From Actinoplanes philippinensis (lineage in GTDB: Bacteria > Actinomycetota > Actinomycetes > Mycobacteriales > Micromonosporaceae): a DNA stretch of 64,000 nucleotides. The stretch spans positions 644,590-708,589 of the forward strand of contig NZ_FONV01000004.1 in the NCBI RefSeq assembly GCF_900113015.1, given 5' to 3'. The notes beneath the pieces were generated by a model. It had not been told where the DNA came from. It made no database searches and saw nothing but the letters and a program-made list of their open reading frames with translations. The position numbers and the translations under genes were made by a program. This document shows, one piece after another, positions 42,241 to 52,400 of this stretch (position 1 is the first letter of the stretch; each line of letters starts with the position of its first letter).

Positions 42241-43147
42241 CGAGATGATCGACGGATATGTGGCCGAGGTCGTGCTCCTGCTGCCGCAGCGGCAGCGCGC
42301 CGATGTGGCCCGTGAGCTGCGCGACCTGATCGGTGAGGAGGTGGCCGGCGCCGCCGGGACCCGGTCCGGCCGGGCCGAGGCGGTGACCGCGGTGCTGGCC
42401 GGGTTCGGCCGGCCCGCCGAGGTGGCCGCGCGCTATCGGGCGCCGATCGTCGTGATCGACCCGTCCGACTCGCGGCGGCTGCTCACCCTGGCCGGTGGCG
42501 GTGCCGTCCTGATCGTCGCCGGGGCCGTGCTCGGCGAGCTGATCGATCACCCGCCGGCACAGCGTGACCTGGCCGCCGCGGTCGACCGGGCGGCCCCGCT
42601 GATCTTCGGCTGGCTGGGTCTGCTCGTCGCCTGGTTCGCCGTGGCGGCCTGGTGGCGGCGTCGTCACCCGGCGCCGGTGTGGAAGCCGCGTCCACTCCCG
42701 TCCGACCGGATCAGCCGGGCCGCGCGGACGGCGGCGCTCGCCTTCTTCGTCGCCGGCACCCTTGCGCTGGTCTTTCCGGCGGCGACGCTGCGTCTGGTCA
42801 CGGGCGGCCGGGCAGCGCAGGCGGCCTACGACGCCTTCACGTTCGACGACGACTTCCTGGCCGTCCGCGGCCCGATCGTTCTCGGTCTGTTGATCCTCAG
42901 CCTGCTGCTGCAGGCGGCGGTGATCTGGCAGGGCCGCCTGCTGCCGTGGAACCATCGCGTCGATCCGGTCCTGAGCCTGCTCCTCTGCGCGGTGCTGACC
43001 TGGGTGGTGGCCGGTCCCGTCTACGTCTCCGGCCCGACCGACCGCACGGCGAAGGAGATCGTCGCGCTGCTCATCCTCGTCTCCCTGGCCGGGGTGGCGT
43101 TCGACCTGCGCCGCCACCGGGTCCGGCAGGCGGTGCTGAGCCGCTGA
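42230..43147 (+). CDS. HAAS-domain membrane protein paired with PadR
   Basis: The 305-residue protein starts inside the padR-type gene (ATG 42230). Residues 1-70 form a helical domain of the HAAS kind (YVAEVVLLLPQRQRADVARELRDLIGEEV, AVLAGFGRPAEVAARYR), followed by seven or so membrane helices. HAAS domains are thought to work with the PadR partner; the signal is unknown. Confidence 0.8.
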   Translation: MTADEMIDGYVAEVVLLLPQRQRADVARELRDLIGEEVAGAAGTRSGRAEAVTAVLAGFGRPAEVAARYRAPIVVIDPSDSRRLLTLAGGGAVLIVAGAVLGELIDHPPAQRDLAAAVDRAAPLIFGWLGLLVAWFAVAAWWRRRHPAPVWKPRPLPSDRISRAARTAALAFFVAGTLALVFPAATLRLVTGGRAAQAAYDAFTFDDDFLAVRGPIVLGLLILSLLLQAAVIWQGRLLPWNHRVDPVLSLLLCAVLTWVVAGPVYVSGPTDRTAKEIVALLILVSLAGVAFDLRRHRVRQAVLSR

Positions 43148-43154
43148 CGCCGCG

Positions 43155-43171
43155 GCCGGCGCAGCGCCGGC
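43155..43171 (+). terminator. Palindromic GC hairpin after the HAAS gene
   Basis: GCCGGCGC-A-GCGCCGGC lies seven bases after the stop codon. It would form a strong GC stem but has no T tract. Confidence 0.45.
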
Positions 43172-43233
43172 GAGACCTTCGGAAGGCGAATGAGGCCGCG
43201 CCACGGCCGGCGAGAGCTTCGGAAGGCGGATGA
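43167..43233. repeat. Two 27-bp direct repeats, 40-bp period
   Basis: CCGGCGAGAc/gCTTCGGAAGG plus CGa/gATGA occurs at 43167-43193 and 43207-43233 with two substitutions. Each contains the small hairpin CCTTCGGAAGG or its variant. The pair fills the gap between convergent genes. Confidence 0.6.
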
Positions 43234-43238
43234 ACTGG

Positions 43239-44969
43239 TCACCGGGCCTCGCGGAGGCGCAGCAGCTCACGCAGCGCCCAGCCGCCACGGGCGGCCACCA
43301 GCCCCATGGCCAACAGTTGGGCCGGGAGGCCGGCGAGCGGATACGTGCCGGTCACCCACCGGATCTCGGCGAGGTCGACGACGCCGGTTACCACGGCGAG
43401 GAGGACTCCGGCGCACAGCGCCAGGTTGAGCAGGTATTTGCGCCGGACCGACGGCGGCGGCCCGACGGCGGGCGACGGCGACGGGGCGGCGGGCTCCTCC
43501 GGCAGGCGGACGGTGGGCAGCACCAACCGGGGCCGGGGGATGTTCTTCGGGTCGCGGGGCGCCATGTCGGCCCGCAGGCCCGCCGGAATGCGCCGGTCCA
43601 GGTCCGGCAGCGCGGCGGCGAGACCGTGGAACAGCGCCGGTTCGAGGTGGATCTCGGAGCCGTCGGCGCCGATCAGGTGGCGGGCGCCGTCGGGCCAGGC
43701 GAGGACGGCGGCGCAGGCGTCGAGGCGTACGGTCGTGAGCCGCCCGCCCTCGACCAGGGTCGCCCCGTCGTCGCCGACGATCACGCGGTGGTGGGCCGGG
43801 ACCGACAGTGACGGGTAGGCCTGCCCGGCGACCTGTTCCGCGGAGACGGCCGGGACGGCGGTCCACCCGTCACCGGGCGTGGTGTCGCCGGGTGTCTGCA
43901 GCAGCCCGGCGGCGAACGCGGCCAGCGCCACCCGGGTCACGTCGGCCCGGGTGACCGCCCGGACCTGTGCCAGCGCCGTGTCGAGGTCAGCCGGCGGCCG
44001 GCCGAGCAGCAGGTCGGCCGCCTGCCGCGGCGCCCGGTCGCCCCGGCGGTCGGCCTGGGCCAGCTCGTCGCCGTGCTGTTCGACGACAGTGGTGAGGTCG
44101 GCGTCGCCGAACTCGCCGCGGCGCAGCCGGTCCAGGACGCCGGTCACCCCGTCCAGGACCAGGCTCTGCTTGTCGGGCAGGGCGTCGGCGAGCACGACGA
44201 TCCGGGTGGTGCCGTCGGCGAGCGGCGTGTGGTCGGCGGCGGCGGTGCAGGACAGGCCGTTCTCGTGCCGCAGGGTGCGGCGCAGCTCGCGGCTGAGCAG
44301 GCGGGTGTACACGGTGGCGGTGGTCTCGCGGGGCACGACGGTGTCCCAGACGACGACGCCGTCGGGGCCGGGGAAGTGTCCGGGTGTGACCGGCAGGGGC
44401 GCCCACGCGGCCGGTGGGGCCTGGCGCTCGCCCTCGGGCAGGTCGAGTCGCAGGCCGTCGGGCAGTTGCGGGCCGGTGATCCACAGGGCGGCGTTCCCGC
44501 GTACGACATAGCGGTCCGCCCACTCACGCAGGTCCTCGGCGCCGAGGCCGGCCAGGCCGAACTCCGGGTAGGCGACGAGGCCGTAGCCGCGGGCGCCGTA
44601 CCGCCGGACCGGCATCTCGTCGTCGCCGTGGTGCGCGGCCTCCTCGGCCCGCAGGATCTCCTTCTCCACCGGCAGCCGGCCGGCCGGAAGATCCCGCAGC
44701 GAGGCGCCGACCCCGGCGAGGAAGGACCGGACCTCCTCCGCCGTGCCCTGGGTGAGGAACACCGTGAAGTCCGGCGCGGTGACACCGTTGTGGTCGTGAC
44801 CGGCCGCGCCCGCGTCGTGCAGCGCCAGATGCTCGATCAGGTGGGTGATCCCCCGGCGGGCGAGCGGCTCGTCGGCCTGCCCGACCCGGAAGACCAGGCC
44901 GGCCCGTAGCGGGCCGCTGGACTCGGCGAACAGGGCGGGTACGCCGTCCACCTCGAACGGGATGCTCAT
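43239..44969 (-). CDS. M16-like peptidase with C-terminal membrane helices
   Basis: The 576-residue protein starts at ATG 44969 after GGAGGG. It has the inverted zinc motif HLIEH (residues 43-47) and downstream acidic residues in VEKEILRAEEAAHH for the third ligand, then M16-type domains (RGNAALWITGPQLPDGL, LLSRELRRTLRHENGLSC). A proline-rich stretch (PAAPSPSPAVGPPPS) leads to two membrane helices (YLLNLALCAGVLLAVVTGVVDLA, LAGLPAQLLAMGLVAARG). Without a signal peptide the peptidase part faces the cytoplasm. It may process peptides at the membrane; the substrate is unknown. It is cotranscribed with the gene 13 bases upstream. Confidence 0.83.
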   Translation of the reverse strand: MSIPFEVDGVPALFAESSGPLRAGLVFRVGQADEPLARRGITHLIEHLALHDAGAAGHDHNGVTAPDFTVFLTQGTAEEVRSFLAGVGASLRDLPAGRLPVEKEILRAEEAAHHGDDEMPVRRYGARGYGLVAYPEFGLAGLGAEDLREWADRYVVRGNAALWITGPQLPDGLRLDLPEGERQAPPAAWAPLPVTPGHFPGPDGVVVWDTVVPRETTATVYTRLLSRELRRTLRHENGLSCTAAADHTPLADGTTRIVVLADALPDKQSLVLDGVTGVLDRLRRGEFGDADLTTVVEQHGDELAQADRRGDRAPRQAADLLLGRPPADLDTALAQVRAVTRADVTRVALAAFAAGLLQTPGDTTPGDGWTAVPAVSAEQVAGQAYPSLSVPAHHRVIVGDDGATLVEGGRLTTVRLDACAAVLAWPDGARHLIGADGSEIHLEPALFHGLAAALPDLDRRIPAGLRADMAPRDPKNIPRPRLVLPTVRLPEEPAAPSPSPAVGPPPSVRRKYLLNLALCAGVLLAVVTGVVDLAEIRWVTGTYPLAGLPAQLLAMGLVAARGGWALRELLRLREAR

Positions 44970-44982
44970 CCGGCCCTCCGGC

Positions 44983-45981
44983 CTAGCTCGTGACGTAACG
45001 GGTCAGTGGGGAGACGGCCACCACCAGCGCGTCCACGGCGCTGGGCAGCCCGCCGGACAGGCCGTAGGCGCGGATCCGGGACCGGCGGAACGCGGGCGCC
45101 GGGCCACCTCGGTGGTAGGCCCAGGGGAACTCGGAGGCGTACGGGCCGAGCACGGCGAACATCTGCTTGGCGGCGGCGCGCTCCCCGGCCAGCCCGAACG
45201 CCATCGCGAACGAGTTGACCACCGGGACCCAGCCGACCGTGCGCCGGAACGCGGGGTGGCGTACCGACCGATCGGCGGCCTCGTGCAGGTCGGCGCGGGC
45301 CCGCGCGCTCGACAGGTCCCGCCCACCGGGTCGTTCGAGCCACTTCTCCAGGTAGAGGTCGACAATCAGCATCGCGTTGTGGGCGCCGTCGGGTGCGGCC
45401 CGCCCAGCGGTCCGGGCGAACTCCTCCGCCTGGGCCCAGTCGCCGCCCCACTTCGGGCACAGGTGCTGCAGCAGATGCGACTGGCCGGGCAGGTGGTGCG
45501 GGTCGAACGCGGCCAGACTCTCGTACCGGTACCAGGCGTGGTCCAGGCCCATCTGCAGGCCACGAGCGGTGACCAGCGCGGCGGTCCACAGGGCGGTGTC
45601 GTGAGCCGCCCCGGTCAGACCGGCGTGCAGCACCTTCTCGGCCTCGGCCAGGTAGCGGTGGAAGGTGCCGAACTGCCGCGCCGACACGTGCCGGGCCCGT
45701 GCCTGACCGCGGACCTGCCAGCCCTGGTGGATCAGCTGGAACGCCCGGGCCGCCGCCGCGACGGAGTCCTGCGGGTCGGCCGCGAGGGCCCGCCCCGCCA
45801 GGCCACCGAGCCGGCTGTGCTCCCCGAGCAGCCTGATCAGCTCGGTACGCGCCGAGGGCTCGGCCTCGCCGGCGATCCGGCGGCAGCCGGCCCAGTCGCC
45901 CGCCTCGACCCGGTCGACCAGGGCACGTGCCTCCGGGTACGGCGCGGACGGCGACAGCCGTACGACAAGACGATCGAGCAC
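44983..45981 (-). CDS. Hypothetical 332-residue helical protein
   Basis: The frame begins at GTG 45981 (LDRLVVRLSPSAPYPEARALVDRVEAGDW). TATGCT eight bases upstream suggests a leaderless mRNA. The sequence is helical and soluble with Trp-rich segments (GLQMGLDHAWYRYESLAAFDPHHLPGQSHLLQHLCPKWGGDW) and resembles TPR-like scaffolds; I do not recognise a family. It precedes the M16-like peptidase gene by 13 bases and probably works with it. Confidence 0.72.
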   Translation of the reverse strand: MLDRLVVRLSPSAPYPEARALVDRVEAGDWAGCRRIAGEAEPSARTELIRLLGEHSRLGGLAGRALAADPQDSVAAAARAFQLIHQGWQVRGQARARHVSARQFGTFHRYLAEAEKVLHAGLTGAAHDTALWTAALVTARGLQMGLDHAWYRYESLAAFDPHHLPGQSHLLQHLCPKWGGDWAQAEEFARTAGRAAPDGAHNAMLIVDLYLEKWLERPGGRDLSSARARADLHEAADRSVRHPAFRRTVGWVPVVNSFAMAFGLAGERAAAKQMFAVLGPYASEFPWAYHRGGPAPAFRRSRIRAYGLSGGLPSAVDALVVAVSPLTRYVTS

Positions 45982-45989
45982 GAGCGCAG

Positions 45990-45995
45990 AGCATA
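45990..45995 (-). promoter_or_regulatory. -10 element of the 332-residue gene, leaderless
   Basis: TATGCT on the minus strand ends eight bases before GTG 45981; no ribosome site is visible. Confidence 0.4.
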
Positions 45996-46058
45996 GATGA
46001 TCATCGGGAACCCGGTGGTACGGGCGGATCGCGGCCGAGCCGCGATCCGCCCGAGCCG

Positions 46059-47531
46059 CTACGGGACGGCGGTGGTGTTGACGGCGAACCGGGCCACCGA
46101 GTCGGCGATGGCGTCGGCGTTGACGTCGAGCGCTGTCGCGTCGATGTTGGTGATCGTGTCGCAGGCCTGGTGGTAGCAGGAGTCGTAGGCGACGCCCGCG
46201 GTGCCGCCGAACAGGGCCTGCTCCTGCGGCGTCTTGACGCCCTCGGCGCCGGTGAAGATGCCGCCGGCCGGGATGCCCGCCGCGATGAACGGGCCGTAGT
46301 CGGACCGGCCGTCGAAGTCGGTGCCGACGTGCGCCAGGCCGCGGCGGTCGAAGAAGGCCGCGAGCTGCTTCTCGATCTGCGCGGAGCCGGGCGGCCCGGC
46401 CGGCGAGCCCTCGGCGTCGGAGTCGTCGCCGTCGTAGAGCTTGTACGCGTAGTTCGGTGAGGCCACCATGTCGAAGTTGAGGTACAGCCTGATCTTGTCC
46501 TTCTCGGCGGCGGACAGGCCCTCGACGTACTGGTCGGAACCGAGCAGGCCGGGCTCCTCGGCCGCCCAGAAGGCGAAGCGGACCTTGTTGCGGACCGGGA
46601 GGTGCCGCATCTGCAGCGCGGTCTCCAGGATCGCCGCGGCGCCCGAGCCGTTGTCGTTGATGCCCGGCCCCTCCGGCACGCTGTCGAGGTGCGCGCCGAC
46701 CATCACGACGTTCTTCGCGTTGCCGGTACGGGTCTCGGCGATCACGTTGTGGTCGGTGCCCAGCGTCAGTGTGGCGTCGACCTTGAGCCGGACGGTGGCG
46801 CCCGGGGTGCCGGCGAGCTCGTTGCCGACGGCGAAACTGGCGAACACCATCGGGACTCCGGCACGCCACTCACCGAGGTCCAGCGGGAACGGGTCGGTAC
46901 GGCCCGGCTGCCCCTCGTTGAACACGATGATCCCGGAGGCCCCGGCGAATCCCGCGTTCCGGATCTTGGTGACGAACGCGCAGGTGCCGCGCTGGATGAG
47001 CGCGATCCGGCCGGGGACGAAGCCGGCGAAGTCGGCGGTCTCGCAGCCGCTCGTCGAGCTGGGCGCCGGGGCCGGGGGCAGGGTCAGGTCGACGGCCTGC
47101 ACCTGGGCGGTCACGTCGCCGGCCGGGGACGGCGCGAAGGTGACGAAGTCCTGATCAGGCAGGTAGGCCTTGCCGCCCGGCGCGGTCAGCTCCAGGGTGG
47201 GCGGGTTGTTCTCCTCCCACCCCTGCACGAAGTTGATCGGATCGAGGGTGACCCGGTAGCCGGCCCGGCGCAGCTTGTCGGCGACGTAGTCACGGGACGC
47301 CCGGTAACCGGGTGTGCCGGCCGCGCGGGTCCCGCCGTTGGCGTCGGCGATCGCCTGGAGCGCGGTGAGGTGCTTCTTCGCGTTCGCGCCGGTGACCTGC
47401 TTGACCAGGACCTTGGCGAACACGTCGTCGAGCGGGGCCGCGGTGGCCGGTGCCGGCTGGGCGAGCAGCAGGGCCAGGCTCGTGGTCACCGCGACGGCGC
47501 CGGCAAGCCCCCTGCGAAGGTAGGTGCGCAT
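46059..47531 (-). CDS. Secreted M28 aminopeptidase with PA domain
   Basis: The 490-residue protein starts at ATG 47531 with a Sec signal (LAGAVAVTTSLALLLAQPAPATA). A PA insert (about 130-230: FAGFVPGRIALIQRGTCAFVTKIRNAGFAGASGIIVFNE) lies inside the M28 domain. The zinc ligands fit the family: His in MVGAHLDSV, Asp in GINDNGSG, Glu pair in FWAAEEPGLLG, Asp in LNFDMVAS and His in SCYHQACD. It is like the secreted aminopeptidases of Streptomyces and frees N-terminal hydrophobic residues from peptides. ATCAATTGAT (47551-47560), a perfect palindrome, lies 20 bases upstream. Confidence 0.92.
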   Translation of the reverse strand: MRTYLRRGLAGAVAVTTSLALLLAQPAPATAAPLDDVFAKVLVKQVTGANAKKHLTALQAIADANGGTRAAGTPGYRASRDYVADKLRRAGYRVTLDPINFVQGWEENNPPTLELTAPGGKAYLPDQDFVTFAPSPAGDVTAQVQAVDLTLPPAPAPSSTSGCETADFAGFVPGRIALIQRGTCAFVTKIRNAGFAGASGIIVFNEGQPGRTDPFPLDLGEWRAGVPMVFASFAVGNELAGTPGATVRLKVDATLTLGTDHNVIAETRTGNAKNVVMVGAHLDSVPEGPGINDNGSGAAAILETALQMRHLPVRNKVRFAFWAAEEPGLLGSDQYVEGLSAAEKDKIRLYLNFDMVASPNYAYKLYDGDDSDAEGSPAGPPGSAQIEKQLAAFFDRRGLAHVGTDFDGRSDYGPFIAAGIPAGGIFTGAEGVKTPQEQALFGGTAGVAYDSCYHQACDTITNIDATALDVNADAIADSVARFAVNTTAVP

Positions 47532-47550
47532 GATCCCCCCGGACCGATAG

Positions 47551-47560
47551 ATCAATTGAT
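47551..47560. promoter_or_regulatory. Palindrome upstream of the M28 gene
   Basis: ATCAATTGAT is a perfect 10-bp palindrome and AT-rich against the local background. It may be part of an operator or promoter. Confidence 0.35.
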
Positions 47561-47631
47561 GCCCGTGACTGAAGGTGCGATGTCCGGAACCTAGCGTGCG
47601 CCGTCGCGGGGCAGGAATGGTCCGATCAGGC

Positions 47632-49272
47632 CTATCCGATCTCGGCGGCGAAGGCCGTGACCCAGGCCAGCGGGGCGTTCCAGTTGATGGTCAGCTCGTT
47701 CGTCGACCAGGACTCGATGTCGTCGACGTAGCAGAACTGGCCCACGCATCCGGCCAGCCGCGCCTGCGCCACCTCGTCCTGCAGTCCCGAGTTGGGCCCG
47801 CCGGCCAGGGTGCCCCTCGGCGGGTGCGGCAGGCTCGGGTCGAGCTGGTGGGCGTACCAGCGGCTGTGCTGGTTCTCGGCGTAGTCGGTGCCGTAGCCGG
47901 TCACGTACGACAGGCGCAGCGCGTTGCGGCCGAGGAGGTAGTCGAGGCCTTCCAGGACACCGTCGCGGTAGCCGGGCTCGCCGGTCAGGTCGTGGGCGAC
48001 GGCGAGCACGACCAGGTTGTTCAGGACCATGCTGTTGGAGCCCCAGTGCCACTGGTTGCCCGGCGGGGCGTAGGCGACCGCGTACGGGTGGGCGCGCAGG
48101 ACGGCGAGGTAGCGGTCCGCGCCGGCGATCACCGAGGCGCGCACGTCGTCCCGGCCGGGCAGGGCGCTCGGTGTCAGCGCCAGGTCGAGGCGGGCGGCGG
48201 CCGCGGTGGCCGCCCAGTCGAAGGCGTACGGCCCGAAGACGTCAGCGGTGTGCAGCGGGGACTCCAGCACCGCGTCGGCGTACCGCTGCTCGCCGGTGGT
48301 GAGGTACAGCTCCGCCGCGGCCCAGTAGAACTCGTCGCGGACATCGTCGTCGTCGTAGGGGCCGCCGCCGATCGTGTCCTCGACCGGCGCGTACCGGATC
48401 GGATTGTCCCCGGCGGCCGTGAAAGCGGTCCGCGCGGCGGCCAGCAGCCGATCCGCGTAGTCGGCGTCGTACTTGCGGAAGATCCGGGCGCCCTGGGCGG
48501 CGACCGCGGCCAGGTTGAGCGTCGCCGCCGTGGACACCGGGCGCAGCACTCGCGGCTGCGGGTCGAGGTGCGGCAGGGTGGGCAGGCCGGTCCAGGCGCT
48601 GTCGTGCATCTTGTGGTGGACCATGCCGGTCGGCGCCTGCATGCGCAGCAGGAAGTCGAGTTCCCAGCGCACCTCGTTGAGCAGGTCCGGAACCCCGTTG
48701 CCGCTCTCCGGCAGGTCGAGCGCCAGGTCGTCGAGGCCGCGGCGGTGCTCGAAGGCGTGCAGCAGCTGCCATACCGCGATGCCGCCGTTGACCACATATT
48801 TGCCCTGGTCGCCCGCGTCGTACCAGCCGCCGCGGACGTCGAGGCGGTAGTCGCCGGCGTCCGGGGCGCAGGGGACGTCGCTGTCGGTGAGGTGTCCGGC
48901 CGGGCGGCCGTAGCCGGGCCGCAGGTCCTCACGGATCTCGATGCCGCTGCGCTGGCAGTAGAAGAACTTCAGCGCGTCGGTGAGCAGCGGGCGGTAGAGG
49001 CCCGGGCCGATGGTGAACGGGCGGCTGGTCGCCCCGTCGGCCGTCAGCGTGAAACCGGCGCCCGCCTGCCGACGGCCGCCGAAGTCGATGGTGTGCACGT
49101 TCTGCCCGGACGAGACGTCCGTGCCGCGTGGGCGGGTGCGCCCCTCGGCGACGATCTCGCCGGCGCCGTCGACGAGCTGCCAGGTCAGCGGCTCGACGGC
49201 GTCGGTGACGAGCGTGGCCCGCTTCGGGCCGGACGACAGATACCCCACCTGGTTGACCGCGACGGCAGACAT
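47632..49272 (-). CDS. GH9 glycosidase without signal peptide
   Basis: The 546-residue protein starts at ATG 49272 ([22 protein letters not shown]) with an Ig-like CelD_N domain (about 1-85). The (alpha/alpha)6 GH9 domain follows: [17 protein letters not shown] with the nucleophile/base Asp residues, and near the end [13 protein letters not shown] and [17 protein letters not shown] with the catalytic acid Glu expected there. No signal peptide or binding module is present, so it probably cleaves imported cello-oligosaccharides in the cytoplasm. A CebR-like box abuts the start codon. A TTG-initiated frame from 49308 would add only 12 residues. Confidence 0.88.
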   Translation of the reverse strand: MSAVAVNQVGYLSSGPKRATLVTDAVEPLTWQLVDGAGEIVAEGRTRPRGTDVSSGQNVHTIDFGGRRQAGAGFTLTADGATSRPFTIGPGLYRPLLTDALKFFYCQRSGIEIREDLRPGYGRPAGHLTDSDVPCAPDAGDYRLDVRGGWYDAGDQGKYVVNGGIAVWQLLHAFEHRRGLDDLALDLPESGNGVPDLLNEVRWELDFLLRMQAPTGMVHHKMHDSAWTGLPTLPHLDPQPRVLRPVSTAATLNLAAVAAQGARIFRKYDADYADRLLAAARTAFTAAGDNPIRYAPVEDTIGGGPYDDDDVRDEFYWAAAELYLTTGEQRYADAVLESPLHTADVFGPYAFDWAATAAAARLDLALTPSALPGRDDVRASVIAGADRYLAVLRAHPYAVAYAPPGNQWHWGSNSMVLNNLVVLAVAHDLTGEPGYRDGVLEGLDYLLGRNALRLSYVTGYGTDYAENQHSRWYAHQLDPSLPHPPRGTLAGGPNSGLQDEVAQARLAGCVGQFCYVDDIESWSTNELTINWNAPLAWVTAFAAEIG

Positions 49273-49274
49273 CC

Positions 49275-49288
49275 TGGGAACGCTCCCA
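49275..49288. promoter_or_regulatory. CebR-like operator at the GH9 start
   Basis: TGGGAACGCTCCCA differs at one base from the CebR palindrome and ends two bases before the ATG of the GH9 gene. TTGACA lies at 49303-49308 on the minus strand as a possible -35 element, but no clear -10 follows. Confidence 0.65.
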
Positions 49289-49409
49289 GCCGCAGGGGCC
49301 GCTGTCAAACACCGGCAAGGGCGCCAGACCCTTTCTGTTAAGAGACCTTTACAGATCGATATCGGACGATTGAGGATGGCGGGTGATCTCCCTTCTCGAT
49401 GGAGGCCTC

Positions 49410-52400
49410 ATGCGTCGTACGCCGCTCGCCGTCCTGTTGTCGCTCGTCCTGGCCGGAGGATCGGTGGTGGTGAGCCGGCCTGCCGTGGCCGCGCCGGGCC
49501 CGCGGTTCAGCACCTCGTTCGAGACCGGCGATCCGCCACCCACCTGGCAGAACACCGCGGAACGCACCGCCGGTGTGGACGGCCGGCTGCAGGCCGGGAT
49601 CCCGGGCTCGGTGAACGGCCGGGTCACCGCGGTCACCGCCTCCGGCGAGAACACCGGCGGCGGCGAGGTCAAGGAGAACCTGCTCGACGCCGACCCGGAC
49701 ACCAAGTGGCTGGTCTTCGCCGGCACCGGCTGGGTGGGCTACCGGCTGGACGCGCCGGTACGCGTCACCCGTTACGCGCTGACCGCCGCCAACGACGTGC
49801 CCACCCGGGACCCGCGCGACTGGCGCCTCGAAGGCTCGGCCGACGGTGAGGCCTGGACCACCGTCGACACCCGGACCGGGCAGACCCTCGGCGAGCGCGG
49901 CGCCACCACCACCTACGACGTCGCGACCCCCGGCGACTACGCCTTCTACCGGCTGAGCGTGACCGCGAACGGCGGCGCCACCATCGTGCAGCTGGCCGAC
50001 CTGCAACTGTCCGACGGTGACGAGACGCCGCCACCGGCCGAGCCGGCCCGCAGCGCGATCGGGACCGGGCCGTCGAACGCGCCGGCCGCCAAGGCCCGGG
50101 TCGGCTACTCCGGCCTGGCCTCGCTGGAGTTCGCCGGACGTCATGCGACGGACGGGCGCGGGTACACGTACAACCGGATCTATGACGTGGATCTTCGGAT
50201 CGGGCCGGACACCGAGCTCAGCTATCTGGTGTTCCCCGAGTTCAGCCGCGGGGACCTCAGCTATCCGGCCACGTACACGGCGGTCGACCTGGCGTTCACC
50301 GACGGCACGTTCCTGAGCGGGCTCGGCGCCCGCGACCAGCACGGCACCGTCGTGAGCCCGCAGGCGCAGGGCGCGGCGAAGAAGCTGTCGGCGAACCAGT
50401 GGAACAAGATCGTGTCGCGGATCGGCCGGGTCGCCCGGGGCAAGACCGTCGACCGCATCCTGGTCGCCTACGACAAGCCGTCCGGGCCGCAGAGCGCGTG
50501 GCGGGCCTGGTTCGACGACATCACAGTGACCGACGTCAAGGAGCCGAAGCCGATCAAGAGCCTGGCGGGGTACGTGGAGACGCGTCGCGGGACACAGTCG
50601 AGCGGCGGCTTCTCCCGTGGCAACAACATCCCCGCCGCCGCCGTGCCGCACGGCTTCAACTTCTGGACCCCGGTGACCAACGCGTCCACCCTCAGCTGGC
50701 TTTACGAGTACCACAAGGGCAACAACGCGGCGAACCTGCCGGAGCTGCAGGCGCTGGCGGTCAGTCACGAGCCGAGCCCGTGGATGGCGGACCGGCAGAC
50801 CTTCCAGTTCATGCCGCAGGACGGCACCGGGGTCCCGAACGCCGACCGGGCCGCCCGGGCACTGCCGTTCCACCACGAGAACGAGACCGCCCGGCCGCAC
50901 TACTACGGCGTCACGTTCGACAGCGGGCTGACCGCCGAGATGGCGCCGGCCGATCACGCCGCCCTGCTGCGGTTCACCTTCACCGGCGACGGCGGCAACA
51001 TCGTCTTCGACAACGTCAACGACAACGCCGGCCTGACCGTCGACCCGGCGACCGGCACGATCACCGGATGGACCGACGTGCGCAGCGGCCTGTCCAACGG
51101 CGCGTCCCGGATGTTCCTCTACGCGACCGTCGACGCCCCGGTGCTCGGCGGCGGGATGCTGCCCGCCGGCAACCGGCCCTCCACCGGCTACGTCACGGTC
51201 GGCGCGAAGACAGTGAACCTGCGGGTCGCGACCTCCCTCCTCAGCGTCGACCAGGCCCGGCACAACCTGGAGCTGGAGATCGCCGCCGCGGACACCCTGG
51301 AGACGGTCCGCGGCCGTGCCGAGGCCGCCTGGAACGCCAAGCTGCGGACCGTCGAGGTGGAGGGCGCGAGCCGGGACCAGCTGGTCACCCTCTACTCCAG
51401 CCTGTACCGGCTCTTCCTCTACCCGAACTCGGCGCACGAGAACACCGGCACCGCCGCGGCCCCGGTGTGGCGGCACGCGGTCCAGTCGTCGACGACCTCA
51501 CCGCCGAGCACACCGACGCAGACCGGGGCCGAGGTCAAGGACGGCAAGGTGTACGTCAACAACGGCTTCTGGGACACCTACCGCACCACCTGGCCGGCCT
51601 ACTCGCTGCTCACCCCGTCGCTGGCCGGGGAGATGGTGGACGGGTTCGTGCAGCAGTACCGTGACGGCGGCTGGATCTCCCGGTGGTCGTCACCCGGATA
51701 CGCCAACCTGATGGTCGGCACCAGCTCGGACGTGGCGTTCGCGGACGCGTACCTCAAGGGGGTGCGAGGTTTTGATCCGGAGGACGCCTACGCGGCGGCC
51801 GTCAAGAACGCCTCGGTCGCGCCCCCGAACGACAACGTCGGCCGCAAGGGCCTGACCACCTCGATCTTCAAGGGCTACACGCCGTCGGACGCCACCGGCG
51901 AGGCGATGTCCTGGGCGATGGACGGCTACATCAACGACTACGGCATCGCGAACATGGCCCAGGCTCTCGGCCACACCGAGGAGGCCGCCTACTACCGGTC
52001 GCGCGCACTGAACTACGTCAACCACTTCGACACGTCGGTCGGCTTCTTCCAGGGCAAGAACACCGCCGGACAGTGGCGGTGGGGCCCGTCGCAGTACGAC
52101 CCGGAGGTGTGGGGTTACGACTACACCGAGACCAACGGCTGGAACATGGCCTTCCACGCGCCGCAGGACGGTCAGGGCCTGGCCAACCTGTACGGCGGGC
52201 GCGACGCGCTCGCGCAGAAGCTCGACACGTTCTTCAGCACCCCGGAGACCGGCCTGAAATCCGGGTCCTACGGCGGTGTCATCCACGAGATGACCGAGGC
52301 CCGGGACGTGCGGATGGGCCAGTACGGCCACAGCAACCAGCCGTCCCACCACATCCCGTGGATGTACACGTTCACCGGGCAGCCGGCCAAGACCCAGGCG

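Noticed and set aside
49303..49308. TTG start for the GH9 gene
   Set aside because: TTGACA there looks like a -35 element; the protein aligns from [12 protein letters not shown] as other GH9 CelD_N domains do.
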